From NCBI GenBank assembly GCA_017405595.1, contig JAFRAC010000007.1, forward strand, positions 1-64,000: DNA of 64,000 bases, written 5' to 3'. Numbering within the stretch: the first letter of the stretch is position 1; every line of letters starts with the position of its first letter. Both the position numbers and the translations under genes were made by a program. Of this stretch, positions 26,411-34,362 are shown in pieces. This DNA is from Thermoguttaceae bacterium. Its GTDB lineage: Bacteria; Planctomycetota; Planctomycetia; Pirellulales; Thermoguttaceae. The notes beneath the pieces were generated by a model that made no database searches, had not been told where the DNA came from, and was given only the letters and a program-made list of their open reading frames with translations.

Positions 26411-26435
26411 TCAGCTATCTTTCCCAAGCCTCTTT

Positions 26436-26441
26436 ATTATA
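26436..26441 (-). promoter_or_regulatory. -10 element of the BMC operon promoter
   Basis: Perfect TATAAT on the minus strand within GGGTATAATAAAG, with an A-rich region upstream. No -35 close to TTGACA at 16-18 bp. Confidence 0.5.
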
Positions 26442-26529
26442 CCCATTTTTTCGAGGGATAAAATCGGGTGTCATCAGATTTAATCGGATATTTTTTAAGG
26501 CAAGAGGGGGAATTTACCGGCGCCCGAAT

Positions 26530-26565
26530 AAAAAAACACCTTATTCGAAAATAAGGTGCTCTTTT
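26530..26565 (-). terminator. Intrinsic terminator after the small secreted protein gene
   Basis: CACCTTATT (26537-26545), CGAA loop, AATAAGGTG (26550-26558), followed on the minus strand by GTTTTTTTA. Confidence 0.85.
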
Positions 26566-26659
26566 ATCGTCGCATTCGTAAAAAACGAAATAAGCCTGTT
26601 AAGCCGAATGTACAGCCTGAACCTGTCCCGGAGGGGGCGGCGCCGGAGTGCGGCATGCG

Positions 26660-26983
26660 CTACATCACATCGAGTACAAAGTGCGTCCCCTGATGGTAGC
26701 GCCGCGGTACCGGATAGTAGTTCTGCCAGTAGGGGTTGTAGACCGGAACCTGCATGTCGCGGCGGTACCGGTAGTAGAGGTCATCGGTACTCCGGTAATT
26801 GTCGATCGGCCGGAAATTCTGCGGGTAGTAGACATAGGGATAGTGGAAGAACCTCTCCCAATTCTGCGCGTTGTAATTCGCCGACGGCCTCACCCCCAAA
26901 GGCTGCTGCGCCGAAGCCTTTTCGCACCAGAGAGCGGCGGCAAACGCCAGCAGGAGGGCAAAGAACAAAAATCGGGTTTTCAT
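26660..26983 (-). CDS. Small secreted Tyr-rich protein, 107 aa
   Basis: The start at 26983 follows AGAGGAA and gives a signal peptide (MKTRFLFFALLLAFAAALWCEKASA). The mature ~80 residues are rich in Tyr, Asn, Pro and Arg (HYPYVYYPQNF, YYRYRRDM, VYNPYWQNYYPVPRRYH). Planctomycete genomes often contain such small exported Tyr-rich proteins of unknown role; a structural or surface function is only a guess. Single gene with its own terminator. Confidence 0.75.
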   Translation of the reverse strand: MKTRFLFFALLLAFAAALWCEKASAQQPLGVRPSANYNAQNWERFFHYPYVYYPQNFRPIDNYRSTDDLYYRYRRDMQVPVYNPYWQNYYPVPRRYHQGTHFVLDVM

Positions 26984-27202
26984 GGATTCGATTCCTCTCG
27001 ATAAAGATTTTCCGTCATCAACGGGGAGCGGAAAAGACCGCCCGGCCCTTTCCCCTATTTCGGCTGAGCCGCGCCCGCAAGATTGAACAAGAGAAGAAAG
27101 AGATATCCTTTTTCGGCGGGAACGCTTCTCTTTCCGGCATAACCGCTATGACCGGCATAAGAAAGAGGTCCTGCCCGCCCGCGCGGCCCGGCACCGGAAA
27201 GA

Positions 27203-27240
27203 TTAAGAGCGCGATCCGGTTTTCCGGACCGCGCTCTTAA
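27203..27240 (-). terminator. Terminator of the pyrophosphatase gene
   Basis: TTAAGAGCGCGaTCCGG and CCGGAcCGCGCTCTTAA form a long stem around TTTT. It lies about 40 bases beyond the hppA stop on the minus strand. Confidence 0.75.
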
Positions 27241-27278
27241 CGAAGATTCATCCCCTCAAAGGGGAGGGTTTCGCAAAC

Positions 27279-30038
27279 TTAGAAGCCGAGGCTGTATTTG
27301 ACGATCAGACCCGCGGCCACGACCGAAACCATGCTCATCAGTTTGATGAGGATGTTCAGCGAAGGACCGGTGGTGTCTTTGAAGGGGTCGCCGACGGTAT
27401 CGCCGACCACGGTCGCCTTGTGAACTTCGGACTTCTTGCCGTTCCCTTCGCCCAAAGCGCCGGTTTCGACATACTTCTTGGCGTTGTCCCAGGCGCCCCC
27501 TGCGTTGGCCATGTAGACCGCCACGCAGAAACCGCAGGTCAGAGCGCCGACCAGAACGCCGATGACACCCGTCACGCCGAGAACCAGACCGACGACGACC
27601 GGAAGAACCAGGCCGAGGAGCGAAGGAACGATCATTTCCTTCTGAGCGGCGCGGGTCGAAATGGCAACCGGCTTCTTGTAGTCGGGCTTGACCTCGTAGT
27701 TCATGATGCCGGGGTTCTCGCGGAACTGGCGGCGGACCTCTTCGACCATACCCGAAGCGGCGCGGCCGACAGCCATCATCGTCATGGCGCCGAAGACGAA
27801 GACCGCCATCGCGCCGAGGAAGATTCCGACGAGGACTTTCGGGTTAATCAGGTTGCAGGAATAATAGTTCATCCAGTCGATCATATTGGCTTCTTTGACC
27901 GGAGTCATTTCGGTCTTTTCGCCTTCCTGAGCGGGGACGAACGGGCAGGCTTCGGCCACTTCGGCAGTGATGAGGCCGGGACCCGCTTTGCAGTTCACCG
28001 ATTTCCAGGCCGCGTTCGATTCGGCCCAGGTCTTGTCGGCGCCGCGGTAGATCGGGGTATCTTCGGCCGGGTTGTTCGCCTGATTCGGCATCACGAGATA
28101 GGATTCGGGGAACCATTCGTGACCCTTCTCTTTGGCGGCCTGACGTTCGGCTTTGGTGTCTTCATCGTATTTCACGACAAAACGGTCGGCAACCTTGTAG
28201 TAGCCGGCTTCGCCGTTCATCGCCTCGATCTTCTCGACAGCGGTGGCGCCCCAGCGTTCGAAACCGACACGGACTTCTTCGACATACGCGGCCAGAAGAG
28301 CCAGAGCCGTAAGGGCGGCCGAACCGATCGCGAAACCTTTCCCCGTGGCGGCGGTGGTGTTTCCGAGCGAGTCGAGCGCGTCGGTCCGTTCGCGGACTTC
28401 GGGAGGAAGTTCGGCCATTTCGGCATTACCGCCGGCGTTGTCGGCGATCGGGCCGTAAGCGTCGGTCGCCAGCGTCACGCCGAGGGTCGAAAGCATGCCG
28501 ACCGCGGCGATACCGACACCGTAAAGACCGAGCGAGAAGAGTTTGACATCTTCAAAATTGAAACCGGTGGTGAACCCGAACGCGAGAATCGTCGCCACAC
28601 CGACGATCACAACCGGAGCCCAGGTCGAGAACATCCCTTCGGCGATACCGGCGATGATGACGGTTGCCGGACCGGTTTTCCCCTGGTTGGCGATCGACTG
28701 CGTCGGCTTGAATTCGTAACTGGTGCGGTACTCAGTCCATTTCCCGATCAGCCAGCCGGCGAAAAGACCGGTGACAACCGAAAGGCCCGCCCATTTGGCG
28801 GTCGAACCGTGAAGCATGACCAGCGAAATCAGGATCGAAGCGACCGTGATGACGACGGACGGCATATTGACACCCTTGCCGAGCGCCTTGAGGAGCGTTC
28901 CCTGATCGGCTTTTTCGTCGGTCTTCACACGGAAGATCCCCCAGATCGAAGCGGCGATACCGACCGCGGCCAGAAGGATGGGGAGGAAGAGCGCGTTGAG
29001 CTGAACGCTGGCTTTGGCACCGAGGGCGGTGAAAGCGGCGACGCCGAGCGCGGCGGTCGAAAGGATCGAGCCGCAGTAAGATTCGTAAAGGTCGGCACCC
29101 ATACCGGCAACGTCGCCGACGTTGTCGCCGACGTTATCGGCAATGGTGGCGGGGTTCCGTTTGTCGTCTTCGGGGATACCGGCTTCGACTTTACCGACAA
29201 GGTCGGCGCCGACATCGGCGGCCTGGGTGTAGATACCGCCGCCGACACGCGCGAAGAGCGCCTGCGACGAAGCACCCATGCCGAAGCAGAGCATAACGAC
29301 CGTGATTTCGGTCAGGCTCATCGTCCAGTTCATGTGGGGGAAGACCCAGTAGAGGGCGCCGAACCAAAGGACGATGTCCAGAAGGCCGAGCCCGACGACC
29401 GTCAGACCCATGACCGCGCCCGAACGGAACGCGACCTGAAGACCCTGGTTCAGCGAGTTCTGAGCGCCGGCCGCCGTACGGCTCGAAGCCCAGGTCGCGG
29501 TTTTCATGCCGCACCAGCCGGCCAGACCCGAGAAGAAACCGCCCGTCAGGAAGGCCCAGGGGACGATCTTGTTCTGAACGCCGAGCCCCCACGCGAGGAA
29601 CATCAGGAAGGCCCAGATCACGACAAAGAAAATGCCGACCACTTTGTATTGCTGCTTCAGGTAGGCGTTTGCCCCTTCGCGGACAGCGGCGGCGATCGAT
29701 TTCATCTCGTCGTTCCCCTCGTCGGCGGCCATCATCGCCTTGAAGAACTTAAAGGCGAAATAGAGCGCGGCGAGAGCTCCGGCGAGAGCCAGGAGCCAAT
29801 AAAGACCATAAGGGCCGATGAAGCTGAGACGGTCGTAACCGGTCTCGGCAACAGTTTCGGCAGCCTCAAGAGCGGCATCGGCGGCAGGCGCGGCAGCATC
29901 GGCAGCGGCTTCGGCCGCGGCGGGTGCCTCGGAAGCCGCTTCTTCTTGCGCGCGCAGCGCCGGCAGCGCGAAACAGGCGGCGACGGCCAGAACGGCGGCG
30001 CTTGCCCGCAGCACTTTGGAAAGAGTCGATTTCATCAT
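27279..30038 (-). CDS. hppA: Membrane-bound proton/sodium-translocating pyrophosphatase, enlarged
   Basis: About 919 residues against ~650-720 usual. The ATG at 30038 has AAGGAG 8 bases upstream. Catalytic motifs are intact: [30 protein letters not shown], and a C-terminal [30 protein letters not shown] carries Ala where potassium-independent enzymes have Lys, so it should be K+-stimulated; whether it pumps H+ or Na+ is unclear. Two additions stand out: a cleavable-looking signal plus an Ala/Glu/Pro-rich ~45-residue tract before the first core helix, and an extra ~120 residues at about 590-720 between two core helices. By the known topology both face the periplasm. It couples PPi hydrolysis to ion export. 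Confidence 0.93.
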   Translation of the reverse strand: MMKSTLSKVLRASAAVLAVAACFALPALRAQEEAASEAPAAAEAAADAAAPAADAALEAAETVAETGYDRLSFIGPYGLYWLLALAGALAALYFAFKFFKAMMAADEGNDEMKSIAAAVREGANAYLKQQYKVVGIFFVVIWAFLMFLAWGLGVQNKIVPWAFLTGGFFSGLAGWCGMKTATWASSRTAAGAQNSLNQGLQVAFRSGAVMGLTVVGLGLLDIVLWFGALYWVFPHMNWTMSLTEITVVMLCFGMGASSQALFARVGGGIYTQAADVGADLVGKVEAGIPEDDKRNPATIADNVGDNVGDVAGMGADLYESYCGSILSTAALGVAAFTALGAKASVQLNALFLPILLAAVGIAASIWGIFRVKTDEKADQGTLLKALGKGVNMPSVVITVASILISLVMLHGSTAKWAGLSVVTGLFAGWLIGKWTEYRTSYEFKPTQSIANQGKTGPATVIIAGIAEGMFSTWAPVVIVGVATILAFGFTTGFNFEDVKLFSLGLYGVGIAAVGMLSTLGVTLATDAYGPIADNAGGNAEMAELPPEVRERTDALDSLGNTTAATGKGFAIGSAALTALALLAAYVEEVRVGFERWGATAVEKIEAMNGEAGYYKVADRFVVKYDEDTKAERQAAKEKGHEWFPESYLVMPNQANNPAEDTPIYRGADKTWAESNAAWKSVNCKAGPGLITAEVAEACPFVPAQEGEKTEMTPVKEANMIDWMNYYSCNLINPKVLVGIFLGAMAVFVFGAMTMMAVGRAASGMVEEVRRQFRENPGIMNYEVKPDYKKPVAISTRAAQKEMIVPSLLGLVLPVVVGLVLGVTGVIGVLVGALTCGFCVAVYMANAGGAWDNAKKYVETGALGEGNGKKSEVHKATVVGDTVGDPFKDTTGPSLNILIKLMSMVSVVAAGLIVKYSLGF

Positions 30039-30115
30039 CAATGAATCTCCTTGAACGGTTTCAAAAAATTTTTTGCGGGATACAAAGCTCCCTCATCAAC
30101 CAAGTAAAATTACGT

Positions 30116-30145
30116 ATATTATCCTCAAAACCTTCCCATTGTCAA
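30116..30145 (-). promoter_or_regulatory. hppA promoter
   Basis: Minus strand TTGACA (30145-30140), 18-bp spacer, TAATAT (30121-30116), about 78 bases upstream of the hppA ATG. Confidence 0.8.
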
Positions 30146-30214
30146 GAAGCGTAGAATAAACAAAAACGCGAAAACCTGTTTCGAAAACTCTTCAGAATTT
30201 TCGGGGGAATTTCC

Positions 30215-30243
30215 TTGACAAGCAACATGGCTGAATTTAATAT
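30215..30243 (+). promoter_or_regulatory. Promoter of the MurE-like ligase operon
   Basis: TTGACA (30215-30220), 17-bp spacer, TAATAT (30238-30243). Optimal spacing; leader about 225 bases. Confidence 0.8.
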
Positions 30244-30474
30244 GGTGGTAGTAGCGGTTATTTGGATTACACCTTCGGTTTTCCCCTTAAAAAACAGGGT
30301 TTTGCCCGTTAAAATTTGCGCGGATTGCCTATTGTGTTATTTTGCGAAAAACCGCTTTTCCAAATGGGAATTTTCACCGTACTGTGCGTAGTAACATTAC
30401 AGCTTCGCGCCGCATTCCGGCGAAGCTCAAATCCGTAAAAAACCGCACCGTACTTTCTATACAAGGGGGCAAAT

Positions 30475-31965
30475 ATGTCGCAAGTCACCAACAGGTTTCC
30501 TGTTCAGCTTTCTTCTCTTTTCGAAGAAGGGGTCCGCGTCCCGGCCGACCAGGCCTTTACCTCCTACCAGACCGATCCTTCCCTCCTCGAAGAGGGCGAC
30601 CTTTTCATCTGCCTCGCCAACGATACCGCCTCGGCACTCGCCGAACTTCGGACAGCTAAAGAACACGGCGCCTGCGCCGCCGTCCTCGAAGAGACCCTTT
30701 CCGTTCCCGACGAAGTGTTCGAAAACCTGATCCGGGTCGAAAACGTCAAGATGATCCCCGGCCGGGCGGCTCAGGCGGTGAACGATTATCCCGCCCGCCA
30801 GTTAAAGACGATCGCCATCACCGGCACCAGCGGAAAGACTTCCGTCTCCTACATCATCGCCGGAATGCTGGCCGAAAGCGGCTTTCCGGTCGGGCTGATC
30901 GGTTCGCTCGGCGTCTACGACGGCCGGGTTCTTCTGCCGAACCGCGAAACGACCCCCGAACCGCGCCGCATGGCCGAGCTGATGGCCAGGATGGTCGAAA
31001 ACGGCTGTACCCATGTCATTGTCGAAGTTTCGAGCGAAGCGCTCGAACAGTGCCGTCTTTCCGGCATCAAGTTCGACGCGGTCTGCCTGACCAACGTCCG
31101 CCGCGATCACCTCGATCTGCATAAAACGGTCGATCTTTACCGGCGCACCAAGATGAAGATTTTCGACTACGCCAAAGAAGACGCGCTGGTCGTCTGCAAT
31201 CCGAGCGACCGTGTCACGAGCGCGGTTCTCCACCTGATCAAAAACCCGACGATCACCATCGGCATGCATCCGAACGAAGCGATGGTCAACGGAATGCGGG
31301 TCGAGCAGAGCCGCAGCGAGCAGACTTTCTACATCATCGCCGGCAGCGATGCGATTCCTGTCCGGACGAAAATCATCGGCAAAGAGCATATCTACAACTG
31401 CCTGACCGCCGCCGCGCTCGGCCTGAGCTGGGATATCGACCTGAAAACCGTCGTCCGCGGCATCGAGCGGGTCGAGCATATCCCCGGCCGCATGGAACGG
31501 ATCGACTGCGGCCAGCCGTTCGGCGTCTTCGTCGATAACGCTTCCACGCCGGAATCACTGACCGAGGTCCTCCGCACCATCCGCGAAGTGACCGAAGGAA
31601 TGGTCTACACCGTCCTGAGCGCTCCCGAAGACAACGACCGGAGCAAACGCCCGCTGATGGGGCGCGCCGCCGAACAGAACAGCGACCTTGTCATTCTGAC
31701 AATCGGCCGGCAGTCCGACCCGGCGACAGGGGTCAAAGATCTCCAGCAGGGGATCGAAAACAACTCGAAATGCCTGCTGCGCGCCTATCACCGTTCCGAC
31801 GCCATCATCTGGGCGCTCTCGAACGCCGCGCCCGAAGACACCGTTCTGATCGTCGGCGGCGATCTGGCTCCCGGCGTTGATCCCGAAGAAGTCGTTTCGG
31901 ACCGCCAGTTTGTGCGCCATTGGCTCTATGAAAACCAGCCCTGCCTCGAAGGGTTCTGGTATTGA
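30475..31965 (+). CDS. MurE-like Mur ligase family protein, divergent
   Basis: About 496 residues with AGGGGG upstream. The three Mur ligase domains are present: an N-terminal substrate domain, the ATP domain with AITGTSGKTS, a TTPEP segment, EVSSEALEQCRL, TNVRRDHLD and the Lys of YRRTKMKIFD that is normally carbamylated, and a C-terminal Rossmann-like domain with DNASTPESL. The usual MurE signatures for the incoming amino acid (DNPR or DDNPN) and the final KGHE are not present; that region reads TIGRQSDPATG and GGDLAPG. It is therefore a MurE paralogue whose added substrate may not be meso-diaminopimelate, or an inactive homologue. It is followed directly by the Kdo transferase gene (TGATG). 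Confidence 0.82.
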   Translation: MSQVTNRFPVQLSSLFEEGVRVPADQAFTSYQTDPSLLEEGDLFICLANDTASALAELRTAKEHGACAAVLEETLSVPDEVFENLIRVENVKMIPGRAAQAVNDYPARQLKTIAITGTSGKTSVSYIIAGMLAESGFPVGLIGSLGVYDGRVLLPNRETTPEPRRMAELMARMVENGCTHVIVEVSSEALEQCRLSGIKFDAVCLTNVRRDHLDLHKTVDLYRRTKMKIFDYAKEDALVVCNPSDRVTSAVLHLIKNPTITIGMHPNEAMVNGMRVEQSRSEQTFYIIAGSDAIPVRTKIIGKEHIYNCLTAAALGLSWDIDLKTVVRGIERVEHIPGRMERIDCGQPFGVFVDNASTPESLTEVLRTIREVTEGMVYTVLSAPEDNDRSKRPLMGRAAEQNSDLVILTIGRQSDPATGVKDLQQGIENNSKCLLRAYHRSDAIIWALSNAAPEDTVLIVGGDLAPGVDPEEVVSDRQFVRHWLYENQPCLEGFWY

Positions 31966-33266
31966 TGAGCCTGCTGCTCGATCTTGCCTACATCCTCTTT
32001 CTGACAGCGGTCTCGCCGGTTCTCCTCTGGCGGAGTTTGCGGCAGGGAAAGTACCGGGAAGGTTTCGCCGAAAAATTTCTCGGCGCGGTTCCCCGAACCC
32101 CCCAGGACGCCGGCCGCGTGATCTGGCTTCACGCGGTCAGCGTCGGCGAGGTCAATCTCTTAAAGCCGATTCTCCCTCTCCTCCGGGAAACTTATCCCGA
32201 CCGGCATTTTGTCGTCTCCTCCACATCCAAAACCGGACGCCGGCTCGCCGAAAAGCTTTTTCCCGATCTCACGGTCTTTTACTGCCCCCTTGATTTCTCC
32301 TGGGCTGTACGCCGGGCGCTGGCGCGGGTTCGTCCCGAGCTTCTCGTTTTGGCGGAACTCGAACTCTGGCCGAACCTGATCCGTCTCGCGGCAAAGCGGG
32401 GGGTCAAAACCGCCATCATCAACGGCCGGATCAGCGAAAAGAGTTTCGCGCAGTACCGCCCGATTCGTTTTTTTCTCGCCCCTCTTCTTCGGAAACTGAA
32501 CCTTGTCGCCGCTTCCGATCAGCTTGCCGCCGATTATTTCCTCCGTCTCGGGATGCCCGCCGAACGGCTTACCGTGACCGGCTCGATCAAATTTGACGGT
32601 GTCCAAACCGACCGGCGGAATCCCAAAACACTTGAACTGGCGCATCTGGCGGGGATCCGTCTTGAAGAGGAGAAAAACACGCCCGCCGACATTGTCTTTC
32701 TTGCGGGGAGTACCCAGGAGCCGGAAGAGGCCATGGCGCTCGACGCATTCCGGGCATGGTCCGGCGAGTTCCCGGCGCTGAAGCTGATCCTCGTCCCCCG
32801 TCATCCCGAACGGTTCGATGCGGTCGCCAAACTCCTCGAACAGGCCGGGCTCCCCTGGATCCGCCGTTCGGAGCTCACCGAACCGGCCGCTCCCGGCCGG
32901 GCGCGGATTCTCTTGGTCGATACCATCGGCGAGCTGGGCGCCTGGTGGGGAACCGCCCAAATCGCCTTCGTCGGAGGGAGCATGGGCAAACGCGGCGGCC
33001 AGAACATGCTCGAACCGGCCGCCTACGGCGCGGCGGTCAGTTTCGGGCCGAACACCAAAAATTTCCGCGAAATTTCGGACCGGATGCTCCGCGCGTCCGC
33101 CGCGCAGCTTGTGCGCAGCGGCGAAGAGCTGACCGCCTTCCTCGGCCGCGCCCTTCGCCAGCCGGCGTGGCGCGCCGGGCTCGGAAGCGCGGCAGTCCGG
33201 CTCGTCCTGGACCAGCAGGGCGCGTGCCGGAAGACCGCCGATCTCCTTTCCGGACTTCTGCGGTAG
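31965..33266 (+). CDS. waaA: 3-deoxy-D-manno-octulosonic acid transferase (Kdo transferase)
   Basis: About 433 residues; the ATG at 31965 overlaps the previous stop. An N-terminal hydrophobic anchor is followed by two Rossmann domains. Family signatures are WLHAVSVGEV, FVVSSTSKTGRRLAE, YCPLDFSWAVRRAL, ELELWPNL, AGSTQEPEE, VPRHPERFD, FVGGSM and GGQNMLEPAAYG. The enzyme adds Kdo from CMP-Kdo to lipid A precursor on the cytoplasmic face of the inner membrane, so the organism makes LPS. The coupling to a Mur ligase-like gene places it in an envelope operon. Confidence 0.93.
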   Translation: MSLLLDLAYILFLTAVSPVLLWRSLRQGKYREGFAEKFLGAVPRTPQDAGRVIWLHAVSVGEVNLLKPILPLLRETYPDRHFVVSSTSKTGRRLAEKLFPDLTVFYCPLDFSWAVRRALARVRPELLVLAELELWPNLIRLAAKRGVKTAIINGRISEKSFAQYRPIRFFLAPLLRKLNLVAASDQLAADYFLRLGMPAERLTVTGSIKFDGVQTDRRNPKTLELAHLAGIRLEEEKNTPADIVFLAGSTQEPEEAMALDAFRAWSGEFPALKLILVPRHPERFDAVAKLLEQAGLPWIRRSELTEPAAPGRARILLVDTIGELGAWWGTAQIAFVGGSMGKRGGQNMLEPAAYGAAVSFGPNTKNFREISDRMLRASAAQLVRSGEELTAFLGRALRQPAWRAGLGSAAVRLVLDQQGACRKTADLLSGLLR

Positions 33267-33299
33267 CCTTTCGCGCCTTTCCCCGCGGGTTTCGTCCTA

Positions 33300-33327
33300 T
33301 TGACCCGCGTGGGCGGTTTTTTATAAT
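33300..33327 (+). promoter_or_regulatory. Promoter of the OB/HD gene
   Basis: TTGACC (33300-33305), 16-bp spacer, TATAAT (33322-33327); leader about 36 bases. Confidence 0.75.
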
Positions 33328-33369
33328 GAACTCGTCTTTGTCGGGTATTGCTGTCGTGTTAGGGAGATT

Positions 33370-34338
33370 ATGAGCCGCCGTTTTATCAACCATCTGCGCG
33401 AAAACCAGAATGTGACCGAGGTTTATCAGATGACCGAACGGTCGCTGAGGACGAACAAGAACGGCGAACTCTACCTGCAGTTTGTGCTGACCGATAAAAC
33501 CGGCTCGATTGACGCCCGGATGTGGAACGTCGAGAGCAGCGCGCTTTCCAAATTCGAGGCCGGCTGTTTTGTCGCCGTCGAAGGGACGGTTCAGCGGTTC
33601 CAGGGCTCGCTGCAGCTGATCGCGCGGGCTCTTCATACCGTCACTCCCGAAAAAACCGACCTTGCCAATTTCGCCCGGGGGGGCGTTGTCGATATCGGCG
33701 CGCTCACCCGCCGGGTCCGGGAGCTGTTGGAAGAGATCCGGAATCAGGATATCCGGAATCTGGTCGAGTCGTTCCTTTCCGACGAGACGTTCATGCAGGC
33801 GTTCTGCAACCGGCCCGCGGGGATCAAGATTCATCACGCCACCATCGGCGGCCTTTTGGAACACACCCTTCAGATGATGGAAATGGCCAAAAGCGTCGGT
33901 TCCATCTACTCGAAGATCCTCAACCCCGATCTTCTGCTGATGGGCGCGTTTCTGCACGACATCGGTAAAATTGACGAGCTCTCCTCGAAAAGCGGGTTCT
34001 CCTACACCGACCTGGGACAGATGCTCGGGCACCCGCACTTGGGTGCCGCGCTTTTGCGCGAGAAGATCGCCGAAACCGAAAAGCGTACCGGCACCCCCTT
34101 CGATCCGGAACTGGCGATGCTCTTAACGCACCTGATTATCTCGCACCACGGAACATTAGAAAACGGAAGCGCCAAGGTGCCGATGACGCTCGAGGCGGTT
34201 GCCCTGTACTACATCGACTCCCTTGACGCGAAATTGGCCGAGTTCCACCGGAATCTGTGCGAGGATGTCAACTCCGATTCCCGCTGGACGAACTACATCC
34301 CCGGACTCGAGCGGAAACTTTACAAAAACAAAAACTGA
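33370..34338 (+). CDS. OB-fold/HD-domain protein, YhaM-type 3'-5' exoribonuclease-like
   Basis: About 322 residues with AGGGAGA upstream. Residues ~10-95 form an OB nucleic-acid-binding domain (YLQFVLTDKTGSIDARMWN). The HD phosphohydrolase domain spans ~160-310, with HHATIGGLLEHTLQM, the HD pair in GAFLHDIGKI, GHPHLGA and LIISHHG. This is the architecture of YhaM/CBF1, Mn-dependent exonucleases acting on RNA (and some DNA). It has its own promoter and no operon partner; the downstream neighbour is convergent after 24 bases with no obvious terminator between. Confidence 0.87.
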   Translation: MSRRFINHLRENQNVTEVYQMTERSLRTNKNGELYLQFVLTDKTGSIDARMWNVESSALSKFEAGCFVAVEGTVQRFQGSLQLIARALHTVTPEKTDLANFARGGVVDIGALTRRVRELLEEIRNQDIRNLVESFLSDETFMQAFCNRPAGIKIHHATIGGLLEHTLQMMEMAKSVGSIYSKILNPDLLLMGAFLHDIGKIDELSSKSGFSYTDLGQMLGHPHLGAALLREKIAETEKRTGTPFDPELAMLLTHLIISHHGTLENGSAKVPMTLEAVALYYIDSLDAKLAEFHRNLCEDVNSDSRWTNYIPGLERKLYKNKN

Positions 34339-34362
34339 AACTCCTCTGTCTTAACGTCTCTT

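Larger units (their letters stand above)
26350..26659. other. BMC operon leader and intergenic region
   Basis: No gene. On the minus strand TATAAT (26441-26436) is a probable -10 for the BMC operon without a clear -35, which suggests activator dependence. The predicted leader contains CAGGCG (26370-26375) and CGCCTG (26405-26410) arms around an inner CCCGATTGCGGG hairpin. The terminator at 26530-26565 belongs to the next gene. Confidence 0.55.
30039..30474. other. Divergent promoter region between hppA and the MurE-like gene
   Basis: No gene. Two strong promoters are listed separately. The plus-strand leader of about 225 bases contains a hairpin (AGCTTCGC 30400-30407 with GCGAAGCT 30420-30427) and the 9-base direct repeat CACCGTACT (30375 and 30446). 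No known riboswitch was recognised. Confidence 0.6.

Noticed and set aside
27420-30044. Long plus-strand frame opposite hppA
   Set aside because: Antisense shadow of a clear pyrophosphatase; sequence is His/Asp/Arg-rich without domains.
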